Notes under the pieces: model-generated | What the model saw: only the letters and a program-made list of their open reading frames with translations | Told to the model about the DNA's origin: nothing | Database searches by the model: none | Translations under genes and position numbers: made by a program | In this document: one piece after another, positions 9,008 through 17,134 of the stretch | How the letters are laid out: each line of letters begins with the position of its first letter | Position numbering within the stretch: position 1 is the first letter of the stretch | DNA from: Fusibacter sp963666805 | Lineage (GTDB): Bacteria > Bacillota > Clostridia > Peptostreptococcales > Acidaminobacteraceae | DNA: 64,000 nt | NCBI GenBank assembly: GCA_963666805.2 | Contig: CAXXWR010000001.1 | Coordinates: 186,001-250,000, forward strand | Direction: 5' to 3'

Positions 9008-10033
9008 TTAAGCACTTTCTTTCATGATCAACTGAATTTCAAAAAAGCCCTTCTCCATCAGAAGTTGATGGCTAAGACCTGATGACTTCATTCCTTCATC
9101 AATAGATTCTAAAACGGTCATGATTTGGCTAAGTGTTTGTGTCGAAAATTTTGATGCAAAATGTGAAGATTTCTTGGCAACAAAGGGATGAATCCCCAGT
9201 TTAGATGCAATAGAGTTTGCAGTATGACCTGCCTTCATCAATTCTTTACATTTGTAGATATTGCGAAATTGTCCATTCAGTAAAAAAAAGATTTTAATGG
9301 GTGGTTCACCATCTTCTATTAATTGGTTGAGTATAAAAAGTGCCTCACTGATTTTTCCTTCACTTACAGCATCCATCATTTTAAAAATATTTTTTTCTAT
9401 AGGAACATCCATATAGCGATCAATGATTTCTGTTGTAATCTCTTGGTTAATATGTGAGAGCGTTTTAATTTGATTTTCAACATGATATAAAGTTTGGTTG
9501 GCTTCTTGACTTAAGTAGTTCACCATTTCTATAAAATACGTCAATGCATGTCCACTAATTTCACACTTGTATTCTTTAAATTTTTTATTTACCCACTTAT
9601 GAAACTCACTACTAGAGAGCTTTTTAAAGGTAACGACGGCTTCTTTTTTATTAAATGCCTTATATAATTTTTTCCTCTTATCAACTTCTTTTTCAATAAA
9701 AATCAAGTGCACATTTTCAGGAAAATTTTGAAAGAGATTTAAAAGCTTACTTTCATCACTTTCCTTAACTTGTTTAAACAAGTGACTATTATATATTAGA
9801 ATCAAACGATTGTTATCAAAAAATGGTAAGGTATTAACCGTTGAAAGCAGACTGTCTATTTCAACGGTATCTGTTATAACCGTCAGATTCATATCTTTAT
9901 AAAGTGGATTGAGATACTTTGATTCAATGTATTCAATCGTATGGTCAATCATATAGGTTTCTTCACCCGTATATAAATAAAAAGGATCAAGTTGACCACT
10001 ACTCGCCTTTTTAAAATGATCTTTAAACTCCAT
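9008..10033 (-). CDS. holA: DNA polymerase III subunit delta (HolA)
   Basis: Clamp-loader subunit that opens the beta sliding clamp. The 341-residue protein shows the HolA pattern: DPFYLYTGEETYMIDHTIEYI at the N-terminus, a truncated AAA+ core and a C-terminal collar domain with SQLLMEKGFFEIQL-like sequence. The ATG at 10033 is preceded by AAGGAAGGGG. It lies 30 bases after comEC on the same strand and is almost certainly co-transcribed with it, as in many Firmicutes. Confidence 0.93.
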   Translation of the reverse strand: MEFKDHFKKASSGQLDPFYLYTGEETYMIDHTIEYIESKYLNPLYKDMNLTVITDTVEIDSLLSTVNTLPFFDNNRLILIYNSHLFKQVKESDESKLLNLFQNFPENVHLIFIEKEVDKRKKLYKAFNKKEAVVTFKKLSSSEFHKWVNKKFKEYKCEISGHALTYFIEMVNYLSQEANQTLYHVENQIKTLSHINQEITTEIIDRYMDVPIEKNIFKMMDAVSEGKISEALFILNQLIEDGEPPIKIFFLLNGQFRNIYKCKELMKAGHTANSIASKLGIHPFVAKKSSHFASKFSTQTLSQIMTVLESIDEGMKSSGLSHQLLMEKGFFEIQLIMKESA

Positions 10034-10063
10034 GTTTTCCCCTTCCTTCAATACCCTATTCTA

Positions 10064-12169
10064 TCACGAACTTGAAACATCAATCAATAAATGTTCATTA
10101 AAAAAGTTATTGATTTTTAGCTTATTCCCGTGAAGTTCCATGTGAATTTGTCCCTTAAAAAAAGTAGACTGATAAGGGATATGAAGTTGCTCTAAAAGCG
10201 GTATCAACTCTCTATCTGGAAAATGGTACTGAGTATGGTGACTGATACTAATCAATCTAACCAAATGGTCTCTAAAAAAAGAGGGACTATAACTGGTTTT
10301 AGACCCATGATGGGGCATCTTATAATAATCAATTTCATGTGGTAATGATTGGGTCAACAAGTTATTAAGACTGTAGTCTCCTGTAAATACCGCATCAAAG
10401 TTATTGAGATTCAATAAAGTCAGCAGACCATTATCATTTGGATCTTGTGAATCATGACTTGCAGTTAACGTCAATGTTAAATCATCTATTGCAATGTTTT
10501 TTTCTTTTGATGGATCCATCACCTCCCAATGAATGGGATAAGGTGATGCCTCAATCCCCTCTTCTATCAGCAAATCATGAGTATCTGCCATACAAATAAT
10601 ACACCCTATAGGCCACTGTTGAGAAATTTTAATAACAGACCCTATATGGTCTTGATGGGAGTGAGACAAAATAAGATAGTCAATCTCTTTTAGGGACTGA
10701 TTCACAAGAAACGATTGTGTAGGTGCTGAAGATTTACCTGTATCTATTAAAATCGTCTTGCCGTGATAGGTAACCAATGTTCCATCACCATGCCCTACGT
10801 CAATCACATCAATACACAGACCGTTATATGCTGGTTCAACACAGGTCAAGGATATGACAAGAACAGCAATGAGGACAAGTCTTTTCTGGGTATTTTTCTT
10901 TAAATAGAAGAGATAACGAACACTTATCATAACCAGAATAAGAAGTAATATTTTATAGAAAAGACTGGCTTTTAAACTTCCTATAAAGCTGTAATGGGGC
11001 AAATGTACCACAAGTTGATGAATCAAATCGGTTAAGCGATTCATCAGAGGGCTAACCCATGCAGCAATTGGTGGTATTCCCCACATTAACACTAAATAAG
11101 GAATTAATAAAATAACCAACCCACTATAGATCGGAATTAATATTAAGTTGCTCACAAAAGACAAAAGATTAACCTCATTAAAAAGCATCAGCGTCACAGG
11201 AAACGTTAAAATCTGCAATAAAATTGCTCCTGTGATTTTTTTATACTTAAAAGGCCCCTGTGTTAAAATCGGAATTAAAAAGGCTACAACAAAATAAATA
11301 TAAAATGACAAGAGATAAGCTGTCGAAAGAATTGCATAAGGATAAAACAATAAGGTAAGGATGTGCGATAAGGCAAACAAAGATAAAAAATCAATTTTCC
11401 GATGACTGATTTGAGCTATTTCTATATAAAAGATACAGGTCATTGCCCTAAATGAAGAATAAGAACGGCCCATAAAGGCGTAAAAGACCAGCATAAGCAT
11501 TGCAATCAAGAAATGCTTGAATTGGGCATGAGGAATGAGAAGTATCTTTGAAAGTAATAGATAAATCACGCCAAAGTGAAGGCCGCTCACTGCAAATAAA
11601 TGAAGCACTCCCAACGACTGATAAGTATCATAATCATCAAATTGATTCTTCTGTTTAAAAAACATTGCTAAGAGGGTTTGGTTTAAGCTCGAATCATCCT
11701 CTTGATAGAGCGTTCTTAATAAATGATATTTGACACCAAGAATCGGATGAAAAGTATGTTCACTACTGGGAACATAGTCAATTGTATCAAAGACGCCACT
11801 GTAGCCTTCTGAAAAAAGATAGGCATCATAATCAAAAACATCCGTATTTTTAGTAGCATTCCACTGTCTTTGGTTTCCATTAATACTTATTTGACCTGCA
11901 AATCGTCCATCCAAGCAGTCTTTAATCACTTGCTCGCTCAAAGACCGCATTAAAAAACTTTGCCCGTTTTTTCCTATAAAGATTCCTTGCTCTTTGTCTA
12001 TATTAATGCTGGCGAAGTAGCCCTCTATTTGAACTATTTCTTTTTCAATAACTTCATTTGAAGGGTGTGCTGCTCTATATGTCGTTATTTTCTCACGATA
12101 TAATCGGGGAATTAAAAGCAGAGACAAACACAGTACAATAATTTGTAAAATAAAAAGCAAACGTTTCAT
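10064..12169 (-). CDS. comEC: DNA internalization competence protein ComEC/Rec2
   Basis: Membrane channel that brings single-stranded DNA into the cell during natural transformation. It has an N-terminal TM segment, a soluble ComEC-specific domain, a multi-helix competence domain (residues about 180-440, with LLHLFAVSGLHFG) and a C-terminal metallo-beta-lactamase-like domain with HSHQDH near residue 506. GAGG six bases before the ATG at 12169 sets the start. A ComEA-like protein is encoded at 31.1 kb, but no late competence pilus operon is in the window, so competence is unproven. Confidence 0.95.
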   Translation of the reverse strand: MKRLLFILQIIVLCLSLLLIPRLYREKITTYRAAHPSNEVIEKEIVQIEGYFASINIDKEQGIFIGKNGQSFLMRSLSEQVIKDCLDGRFAGQISINGNQRQWNATKNTDVFDYDAYLFSEGYSGVFDTIDYVPSSEHTFHPILGVKYHLLRTLYQEDDSSLNQTLLAMFFKQKNQFDDYDTYQSLGVLHLFAVSGLHFGVIYLLLSKILLIPHAQFKHFLIAMLMLVFYAFMGRSYSSFRAMTCIFYIEIAQISHRKIDFLSLFALSHILTLLFYPYAILSTAYLLSFYIYFVVAFLIPILTQGPFKYKKITGAILLQILTFPVTLMLFNEVNLLSFVSNLILIPIYSGLVILLIPYLVLMWGIPPIAAWVSPLMNRLTDLIHQLVVHLPHYSFIGSLKASLFYKILLLILVMISVRYLFYLKKNTQKRLVLIAVLVISLTCVEPAYNGLCIDVIDVGHGDGTLVTYHGKTILIDTGKSSAPTQSFLVNQSLKEIDYLILSHSHQDHIGSVIKISQQWPIGCIICMADTHDLLIEEGIEASPYPIHWEVMDPSKEKNIAIDDLTLTLTASHDSQDPNDNGLLTLLNLNNFDAVFTGDYSLNNLLTQSLPHEIDYYKMPHHGSKTSYSPSFFRDHLVRLISISHHTQYHFPDRELIPLLEQLHIPYQSTFFKGQIHMELHGNKLKINNFFNEHLLIDVSSS

Positions 12170-12258
12170 AAACACCTCATGGTAAATATAACATATTTGC
12201 CAATAATTGTAAACGTTTGCTTTTATCTTATTTCTATATGCCTCATAAAAATCAAATC

Positions 12259-13737
12259 TTAATAATCATCGCTTATTTTAGACGTGATAATCAATCTTGC
12301 TAAATGACCGCCTGCAGGGTCAGCATCACTTTCATGACCTTCCTCTGATACTTGGGTTGAAATAGCTAAATTCTTTTCACTTGGTGACAACGATAGAGAG
12401 GATAACTGTTCATTATCAAATTGATAAATCATGTTCTTCCCTAGGTTGGTTATCTTGTAGATAGCATTCCCATAAATACAAATAAACCCATCTTTTAAGC
12501 GATAGTAATCGCCCCTATCCCCTGCTAATTTAAAATGCTGTAAGTTGGATAAGGTGCTTACCTCATTAGTAGTGACATTATAACTGACTAGGTCATCATC
12601 AGAGTCGTGAAAAATAAACAAATCATTTTGGTAATCAAAAGTAAGAGGCAGTTTAATTTTAACCCCTTTAAGCTCCGATGAATAAGATTTTTCTTGGGTT
12701 TCAGGGTCATATTCAACTAAAGATTCAATGGTAAATACGCTGGTGTCTTTTGTTTCTGTTCCTAACATATAAAAAAGCGAATCCGATGATTCTTTTGAAA
12801 AAATACTGGTAGCATAATCGGCACCACTCGCTGTATCGTACTGAATCTCTCTTTGAGAAAGATCAATAATACCAAGTTGTGTCCCTGAATGTGCGGTCTT
12901 CATGGCCCCTTCATAAAAATAATAACAATAATTTTCATTATAAGAGAACGTCGCTTGAGTCCCTTCAAGTCCATCTACATAACGATTACCAGAGTCTGAT
13001 CCAAAAATGTATAAGAGCCCGTCAGGATCATAATATCTTAAATAGCCACCTTGTGGCGAAAAAGCAATAATATCCTTAAGTCGTGTAAGCTCTTCTTCAT
13101 TTAAATAGATATTAATGAGTTTTTTCTTATTGGAATAAAAATCATAGGTTACAAAACGGTGCGTTTCTTCTTCTAAATAGAAAAGTTTATCTCCAAAAGG
13201 TGACACAATGACATACGGATTAAGGTCACTGTCTAAATCCATATGTTCTGAAACTTGATAAACAGTACCATCTACATTATATTTATATAACCCTCGAATG
13301 GCTTCATCTTTAATATAATAAAATTGATAATCTTCATTTTCATAAAGGAGCGTAAAATCCTTAACTGCTTGTTCTTTATACACTAATGTGGGTTTAACCG
13401 CTTCAGGTTTTTGGACTTTTTCAATCGTGAGTTTAGCCAAATCAACATTAAAATCACCTGTGCCTTTACTGGCATGATTGCCATAAAAATGAATGAGGTC
13501 ATCCCCCTCCCAAACTGGATTTTCAATAGGGTCTATAAGTTGGCTTACATAAATATTGGCCTGATGTCTATAGACTTCATCTTCTTTATAACTTTCTATT
13601 GGAACTGATTTCGATTCGTATTCAACAGTTGGTCTAAGGAGTTTAAAACCAACCATTAAAACAGCAATGGCTAAAACGATAAATACAGATAACTCTAATT
13701 TTTTCAGCTTTTTAGGCTTTTTAACGACGACTTTCAT
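12259..13737 (-). CDS. Membrane-anchored exported protein of unknown function
   Basis: The 492-residue protein is not recognised. It has a Lys-rich cytoplasmic N-terminus (KKPKKLKKLE), one TM helix at about residues 15-34 and a long extracytoplasmic part rich in Tyr, Asp and beta-strand-like repeats (for example YNVDGTVYQVSEH, SPQGGYLRYYDPDG, YKITNLGKNMIYQF). This pattern resembles TolB or WD-type propellers, but the family is uncertain. Its start overlaps the 3' end of the upstream DNA methyltransferase gene by 17 bases, so the two are probably translated from one transcript. About 90 bases separate it from comEC downstream. Confidence 0.8.
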   Translation of the reverse strand: MKVVVKKPKKLKKLELSVFIVLAIAVLMVGFKLLRPTVEYESKSVPIESYKEDEVYRHQANIYVSQLIDPIENPVWEGDDLIHFYGNHASKGTGDFNVDLAKLTIEKVQKPEAVKPTLVYKEQAVKDFTLLYENEDYQFYYIKDEAIRGLYKYNVDGTVYQVSEHMDLDSDLNPYVIVSPFGDKLFYLEEETHRFVTYDFYSNKKKLINIYLNEEELTRLKDIIAFSPQGGYLRYYDPDGLLYIFGSDSGNRYVDGLEGTQATFSYNENYCYYFYEGAMKTAHSGTQLGIIDLSQREIQYDTASGADYATSIFSKESSDSLFYMLGTETKDTSVFTIESLVEYDPETQEKSYSSELKGVKIKLPLTFDYQNDLFIFHDSDDDLVSYNVTTNEVSTLSNLQHFKLAGDRGDYYRLKDGFICIYGNAIYKITNLGKNMIYQFDNEQLSSLSLSPSEKNLAISTQVSEEGHESDADPAGGHLARLIITSKISDDY

Positions 13738-15553
13738 ACTTCCTCCACATGATGTATTGTTTCGCGGGGTCTGATAATTTCAAATAATTAAAGAGCAATT
13801 GATCAACCGCTCTCTTAAGAGACTCCTCACCTATTGTACCATGAAAATAGAAATCCGTAGAGAGTTCAGCTAATCTTTTATTCAAATCATCTGTTAGGCT
13901 AATCATTGGGATTTCTTTTAAAGGTGTGGCATAAAGTTCTAAAAGTTGTCCCTTTTTCTTGCCCATTTTATAAAGCCAAAAACGATAAAGTTCTGAATTC
14001 AATAACAAAGTCAGTCTTTTCATATCATCCGATGCATGTAAGGAAGGTTCTTTAGGAACGATAAAATAAACATCGGCTGAGGCATAAAACTGGGCATCTG
14101 TATAGGCAAACTTGTTAGTAATGGCACGTTGAGGAGCAATTATTTTAGGACCTTTAAAAATCATTTCCTCTCTAGGCCAAGTGAGTTCATACCACTGGCG
14201 GATTCCCTTTTTAACTTCTCTCCGTTTTAATAACTTTTCTTTAAAGGGTTTCAAGTGTTCGCTTAGTGCCTCAGAAATAAGGCTGTTTTTAGTATACACA
14301 ATATAGTACTCTGGTTCTTCATCCGCTACATAATGATGGATATGCCTATTTTTAAAAAAAGGTCTTAAATACGATTTAAGCAAACTAAAATCCTTTAATT
14401 CTTCGTTCTTAAGTACAAATATAGGTTTATCACCGTTTGCTTTATTGGTCCGATCCGCACCACTTACAATGCCTTGATGAACATCATAATGCGCTTTTAG
14501 AGAATGAGTCGAAACCGCCTTCATCTTTTGCAGTATCTCTTCTTCAATGTCATTAACAACAAAATGAATCATCCCTTGATCATCAAACAGCCGTTGATAA
14601 TCTAATTGTTTGAATTTATCAGTTGAAGCACCTTGTGCAGCGATATACTTAATCTTTGGATTAACCCTTTTTTGCATCGTATAGATACAGGCGTGAATTT
14701 TAATATTTTTAAAGACTTCTTTTTCATGATAATCTCTAATAAAATGTAAATAAAAATGTTCTCTCAAAAACTGCCTTAGCTTATGAGCACCATCTGCTGT
14801 GAAAAAGTAATTAGAAGACAGAAAACAACAACTGCCTTGATCTGAAACGATCTCGTAAGCTTTATAGACAAAAAAATAAAAATAATCCATTTTGCCTTCA
14901 TAATATTTTTGACCAAAACTGGTCTTTTTAATTTGATCAAAAATAGATTTATGGCCTTTTTCACCAATATAAGGCGGATTTGAAATAACCAAATCAAAGA
15001 TCTGTGAAGGCTGATAAAGTAAACTATCCACACAAAACAAGTTTAACCGGTCAGTTTTTAATGTAACGTTAAAATGGTTGAATATTGAATCAATAAGTAA
15101 TTGGTACTTCTCTAGTGCAGAACCATTAATATCAGCTGCATGAATTTGATAGTAAAAGAGGTGCTCAAGGGTTTCTTCTATCGGCTGATTTGAAAATTCT
15201 GCTAAAAAAATCATCCACTCTGCAAAGGGCATTAAAAGCATCCCTGTTCCACAACAAGGATCCATGATTGTTTTGTTTTTATAATAATCAAATTGCCGTC
15301 CTGTATGTATGTTAGGACAAAATGCCATCTCTTCGTGACTGACATTCATAAATACGTTCCAAACGCGCTCAAAATTCATTTCATCAAAGGGTTGGTGAAT
15401 ATACCAATCATTTTTAAGCAAATAATATAACATGCTGTAAGCAATCTCGATAGGCGTATAAACTGTCCCTGCAGCAAAATACCGATTTTGCTCAAGCACT
15501 AAGGTTTCATTATTGAGTTCCGCTTTAAGTTGATAATAAGATTCAGATAACAT
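13721..15553 (-). CDS. Orphan N6-adenine DNA methyltransferase, CamA-like
   Basis: Adds a methyl group to adenine in DNA using S-adenosylmethionine. Motif I DPCCGTG is at residues 98-104 and the catalytic NPPY is at 192-195, which mark a gamma-class N6-adenine enzyme. The C-terminal half looks like a TaqI-type target recognition domain (GIVSGADRTNKANG, KGIRQWYELTWPREE, SADVYF). Length (610) and architecture resemble CamA, the solitary methyltransferase of Clostridioides difficile, as far as I can recall its sequence; orthology is not proven. No restriction endonuclease or specificity subunit lies nearby. AGAGG precedes the ATG. The downstream membrane protein gene overlaps it by 17 bases. Confidence 0.85.
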   Translation of the reverse strand: MLSESYYQLKAELNNETLVLEQNRYFAAGTVYTPIEIAYSMLYYLLKNDWYIHQPFDEMNFERVWNVFMNVSHEEMAFCPNIHTGRQFDYYKNKTIMDPCCGTGMLLMPFAEWMIFLAEFSNQPIEETLEHLFYYQIHAADINGSALEKYQLLIDSIFNHFNVTLKTDRLNLFCVDSLLYQPSQIFDLVISNPPYIGEKGHKSIFDQIKKTSFGQKYYEGKMDYFYFFVYKAYEIVSDQGSCCFLSSNYFFTADGAHKLRQFLREHFYLHFIRDYHEKEVFKNIKIHACIYTMQKRVNPKIKYIAAQGASTDKFKQLDYQRLFDDQGMIHFVVNDIEEEILQKMKAVSTHSLKAHYDVHQGIVSGADRTNKANGDKPIFVLKNEELKDFSLLKSYLRPFFKNRHIHHYVADEEPEYYIVYTKNSLISEALSEHLKPFKEKLLKRREVKKGIRQWYELTWPREEMIFKGPKIIAPQRAITNKFAYTDAQFYASADVYFIVPKEPSLHASDDMKRLTLLLNSELYRFWLYKMGKKKGQLLELYATPLKEIPMISLTDDLNKRLAELSTDFYFHGTIGEESLKRAVDQLLFNYLKLSDPAKQYIMWRKYESRR

Positions 15554-15607
15554 ATTAAACCTCTATTGATTTTTTCACATCGTATGATTCATTGCACGTT
15601 TAATAAA

Positions 15608-15636
15608 ATCCTATTTTGGTTTGAATAAAACAGGAT
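15608..15636 (-). terminator. Second of two tandem terminator-like hairpins
   Basis: ATCCTATTTT and AAAACAGGAT form a 10-bp stem with one G-T wobble, with TTTTATT following on the minus strand. It lies between the 136-residue gene and the methyltransferase gene, which therefore probably has its own promoter. Confidence 0.6.
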
Positions 15637-15642
15637 ACTAAA

Positions 15643-15671
15643 AAAGATTTTAGCAAAATGCTAAAATCTTT
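15643..15671 (-). terminator. Terminator overlapping the end of the 136-residue gene
   Basis: AAAGATTTTAGC and GCTAAAATCTTT form a perfect 12-bp stem with a T-run after it on the minus strand. The stop codon of the gene at 15661 lies inside the stem, so the last codons and the terminator share the same bases. Confidence 0.85.
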
Positions 15672-16071
15672 CTCTTCTATATTTGCCATAACCAATCTTT
15701 TCTACACCCTCAATGGTCAAAATAATATCGTCAACAAGTAAGTCAAAATCAGACATTGTGATGTCTACCCCTTTTTTCTTGAGGTATTTCATAATGGTAA
15801 TAAGTCTAATGTGATAGCTTGACGGATTTTTGAAATAAGGATGCTTTTCAATCAGCTGTTTGATATTTTCTTTATCAACACTATCGAGTTGTTTTTGATT
15901 TTGAGTAATGATTTGTGTTTCAACTTCAGTTAAATATTTTTGAAGCTCTAGCGATGGGTTATCATGCTTCTCTAATAGTTCTTTAATGTCGTTTAAGACA
16001 TCATTCATCTCTACCTTCCTGCTACTGACGGGAACCTCCTGGGCGGGAAGATCTGACGCTGTATTTTGCAT
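15661..16071 (-). CDS. Hypothetical protein of 136 residues
   Basis: Not recognised. It is predicted to be soluble, mostly helical and charged, with no TM segment or signal peptide, ending GYGKYRRERF. Two starts are possible: the ATG at 16071 has AAAGGAG 12 bases upstream, and the ATG at 16008 (MNDVLNDIKEL) has AGGAAGG about five bases upstream. The extra 21 residues of the longer form are Pro- and Ser-containing and come from a more GC-rich stretch, so the shorter form may be the real one. It has a promoter upstream and a terminator at its end, so it may be a single-gene unit. Confidence 0.75.
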   Translation of the reverse strand: MQNTASDLPAQEVPVSSRKVEMNDVLNDIKELLEKHDNPSLELQKYLTEVETQIITQNQKQLDSVDKENIKQLIEKHPYFKNPSSYHIRLITIMKYLKKKGVDITMSDFDLLVDDIILTIEGVEKIGYGKYRRERF

Positions 16072-16118
16072 AATAGAACGCTACTCCTTTCAATAGGCAT
16101 TTCGCCTTGTGTTTGAAA

Positions 16119-16159
16119 TAATATATATTATATTACTATTTTAAACCACCTTTTGTCAA
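16119..16159 (-). promoter_or_regulatory. Promoter of the 136-residue gene, with a palindrome over the -10
   Basis: TTGACA (16154-16159) lies 18 bases from TAATAT (16130-16135) or 21 from TATAAT (16127-16132). The 12-bp palindrome TAATATATATTA at 16119-16130 is repeated in the alaX promoter region at 17088-17099. The -35 is a strong match; the -10 choice is uncertain. Confidence 0.5.
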
Positions 16160-16165
16160 ACCTTT

Positions 16166-17047
16166 CTAAAGAATTTCATTAATTGTTAATATTTCTGTCT
16201 TAATAAAGGCAAAATCATCATCTATCAATGCCTCAAAAACATGAATTAATTGATGAGATAAGGCTTGTGAAGTAGTTAAAACGTATAACAGTTGATTTTT
16301 AACTTCGATTTCCGCTAATAGTTCTTCTGATTTAAGAAGTCTGTAAATGTGCTCTTCTTCTTCATCAGAAAATAAAACATAGTTCTCAAGAGTTAAGAGT
16401 CGTTCAATGATGTCCTCTTCCGAGCAATTAAAGGCGTAAGATGTTTGATAAAGTAAAAATTCATCTTCTGATTCATCTGATTGGTACAACTCTGTAATAA
16501 TATTTGAAACCTTCAGTATGAGATGATTTTGATCTCTTATAAAATCTTCAATGGTTACCGCCCCATTACTTTTACAGTAGTCATTATATTGTTCAAAAAG
16601 ATATTTTCTAATAACCCCTTCATGAGCGGGATCAAATTCGTAGATATCACTCACAATAAAAGTTTGATCTTCAACGGTTACAAGTCTCAAAGACAGTAAG
16701 CCTTTATCAGTATAAAAATCATGTTTAATTAAATAGTTATCATTTGTAAGTATATCAGTAAGAACAAGTGCTTGATTTTCCTTTTTCACAGAAAAAATAC
16801 TTCTTGTGCTTTCAGTAAAGGCTTTTGAAATCGCTGTTTTCATAATCTGGTGATACTCTGAAACAATCGTAGGCTGCCCTTCTGTCTTGTAGTTAAAGAT
16901 AAACCATTCTGCAAACCCTTCAATATCACTTTGATCTTCACTCAAAACAAATACAGACTGCGCCTCTTTTATCATCGCTTGGTATTTATCACGCATTGAA
17001 AAATCAATTAAATTTTCATAAGCTTGTTCTATTTCATTATATTGCAT
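16166..17047 (-). CDS. Hypothetical acidic protein of 293 residues
   Basis: Not recognised. Soluble and acidic, with no signal peptide or TM helix. A segment around residue 45 (FAEWFIFNYK) resembles a short motif common in uncharacterised SEC-C or helix-rich bacterial proteins, but this is weak. The C-terminal half is helical with LLTLENYVLFSDEEEEHIYRLL. AGGAG lies before the ATG. It is divergent from the alaX gene and upstream of the 136-residue gene on the same strand. The TAATATATATTA palindrome occurs in the promoter gaps on both sides. Confidence 0.75.
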   Translation of the reverse strand: MQYNEIEQAYENLIDFSMRDKYQAMIKEAQSVFVLSEDQSDIEGFAEWFIFNYKTEGQPTIVSEYHQIMKTAISKAFTESTRSIFSVKKENQALVLTDILTNDNYLIKHDFYTDKGLLSLRLVTVEDQTFIVSDIYEFDPAHEGVIRKYLFEQYNDYCKSNGAVTIEDFIRDQNHLILKVSNIITELYQSDESEDEFLLYQTSYAFNCSEEDIIERLLTLENYVLFSDEEEEHIYRLLKSEELLAEIEVKNQLLYVLTTSQALSHQLIHVFEALIDDDFAFIKTEILTINEIL

Positions 17048-17065
17048 TTTAAGCTCCTAACTTTT

Positions 17066-17099
17066 TTGACAAATTTTAAAGATAGTATAATATATATTA
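17066..17099 (+). promoter_or_regulatory. Promoter region between alaX and the 293-residue gene
   Basis: TTGACA (17066-17071) and TATAAT (17086-17091) are perfect boxes but only 14 bases apart. A shifted -35 (TTTTGA, 17064-17069) gives 16. The palindrome TAATATATATTA covers 17088-17099 and would overlap promoter elements in both directions. Confidence 0.45.
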
Positions 17100-17134
17100 C
17101 ATCAGAAAGCGATGATTTACAAGAGGAGGCACAT

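Noticed and set aside
12259..17047. Complete restriction-modification or BREX-type defence island
   Set aside because: Only a methyltransferase is recognisable. There is no nuclease, specificity subunit, PglZ, BrxC or integrase.
17024..17134. N-terminal extension of the alanyl-tRNA editing protein
   Set aside because: It would cover the promoter region and the GAGGAGG site; the family starts at MTQKRYLED-like sequence.
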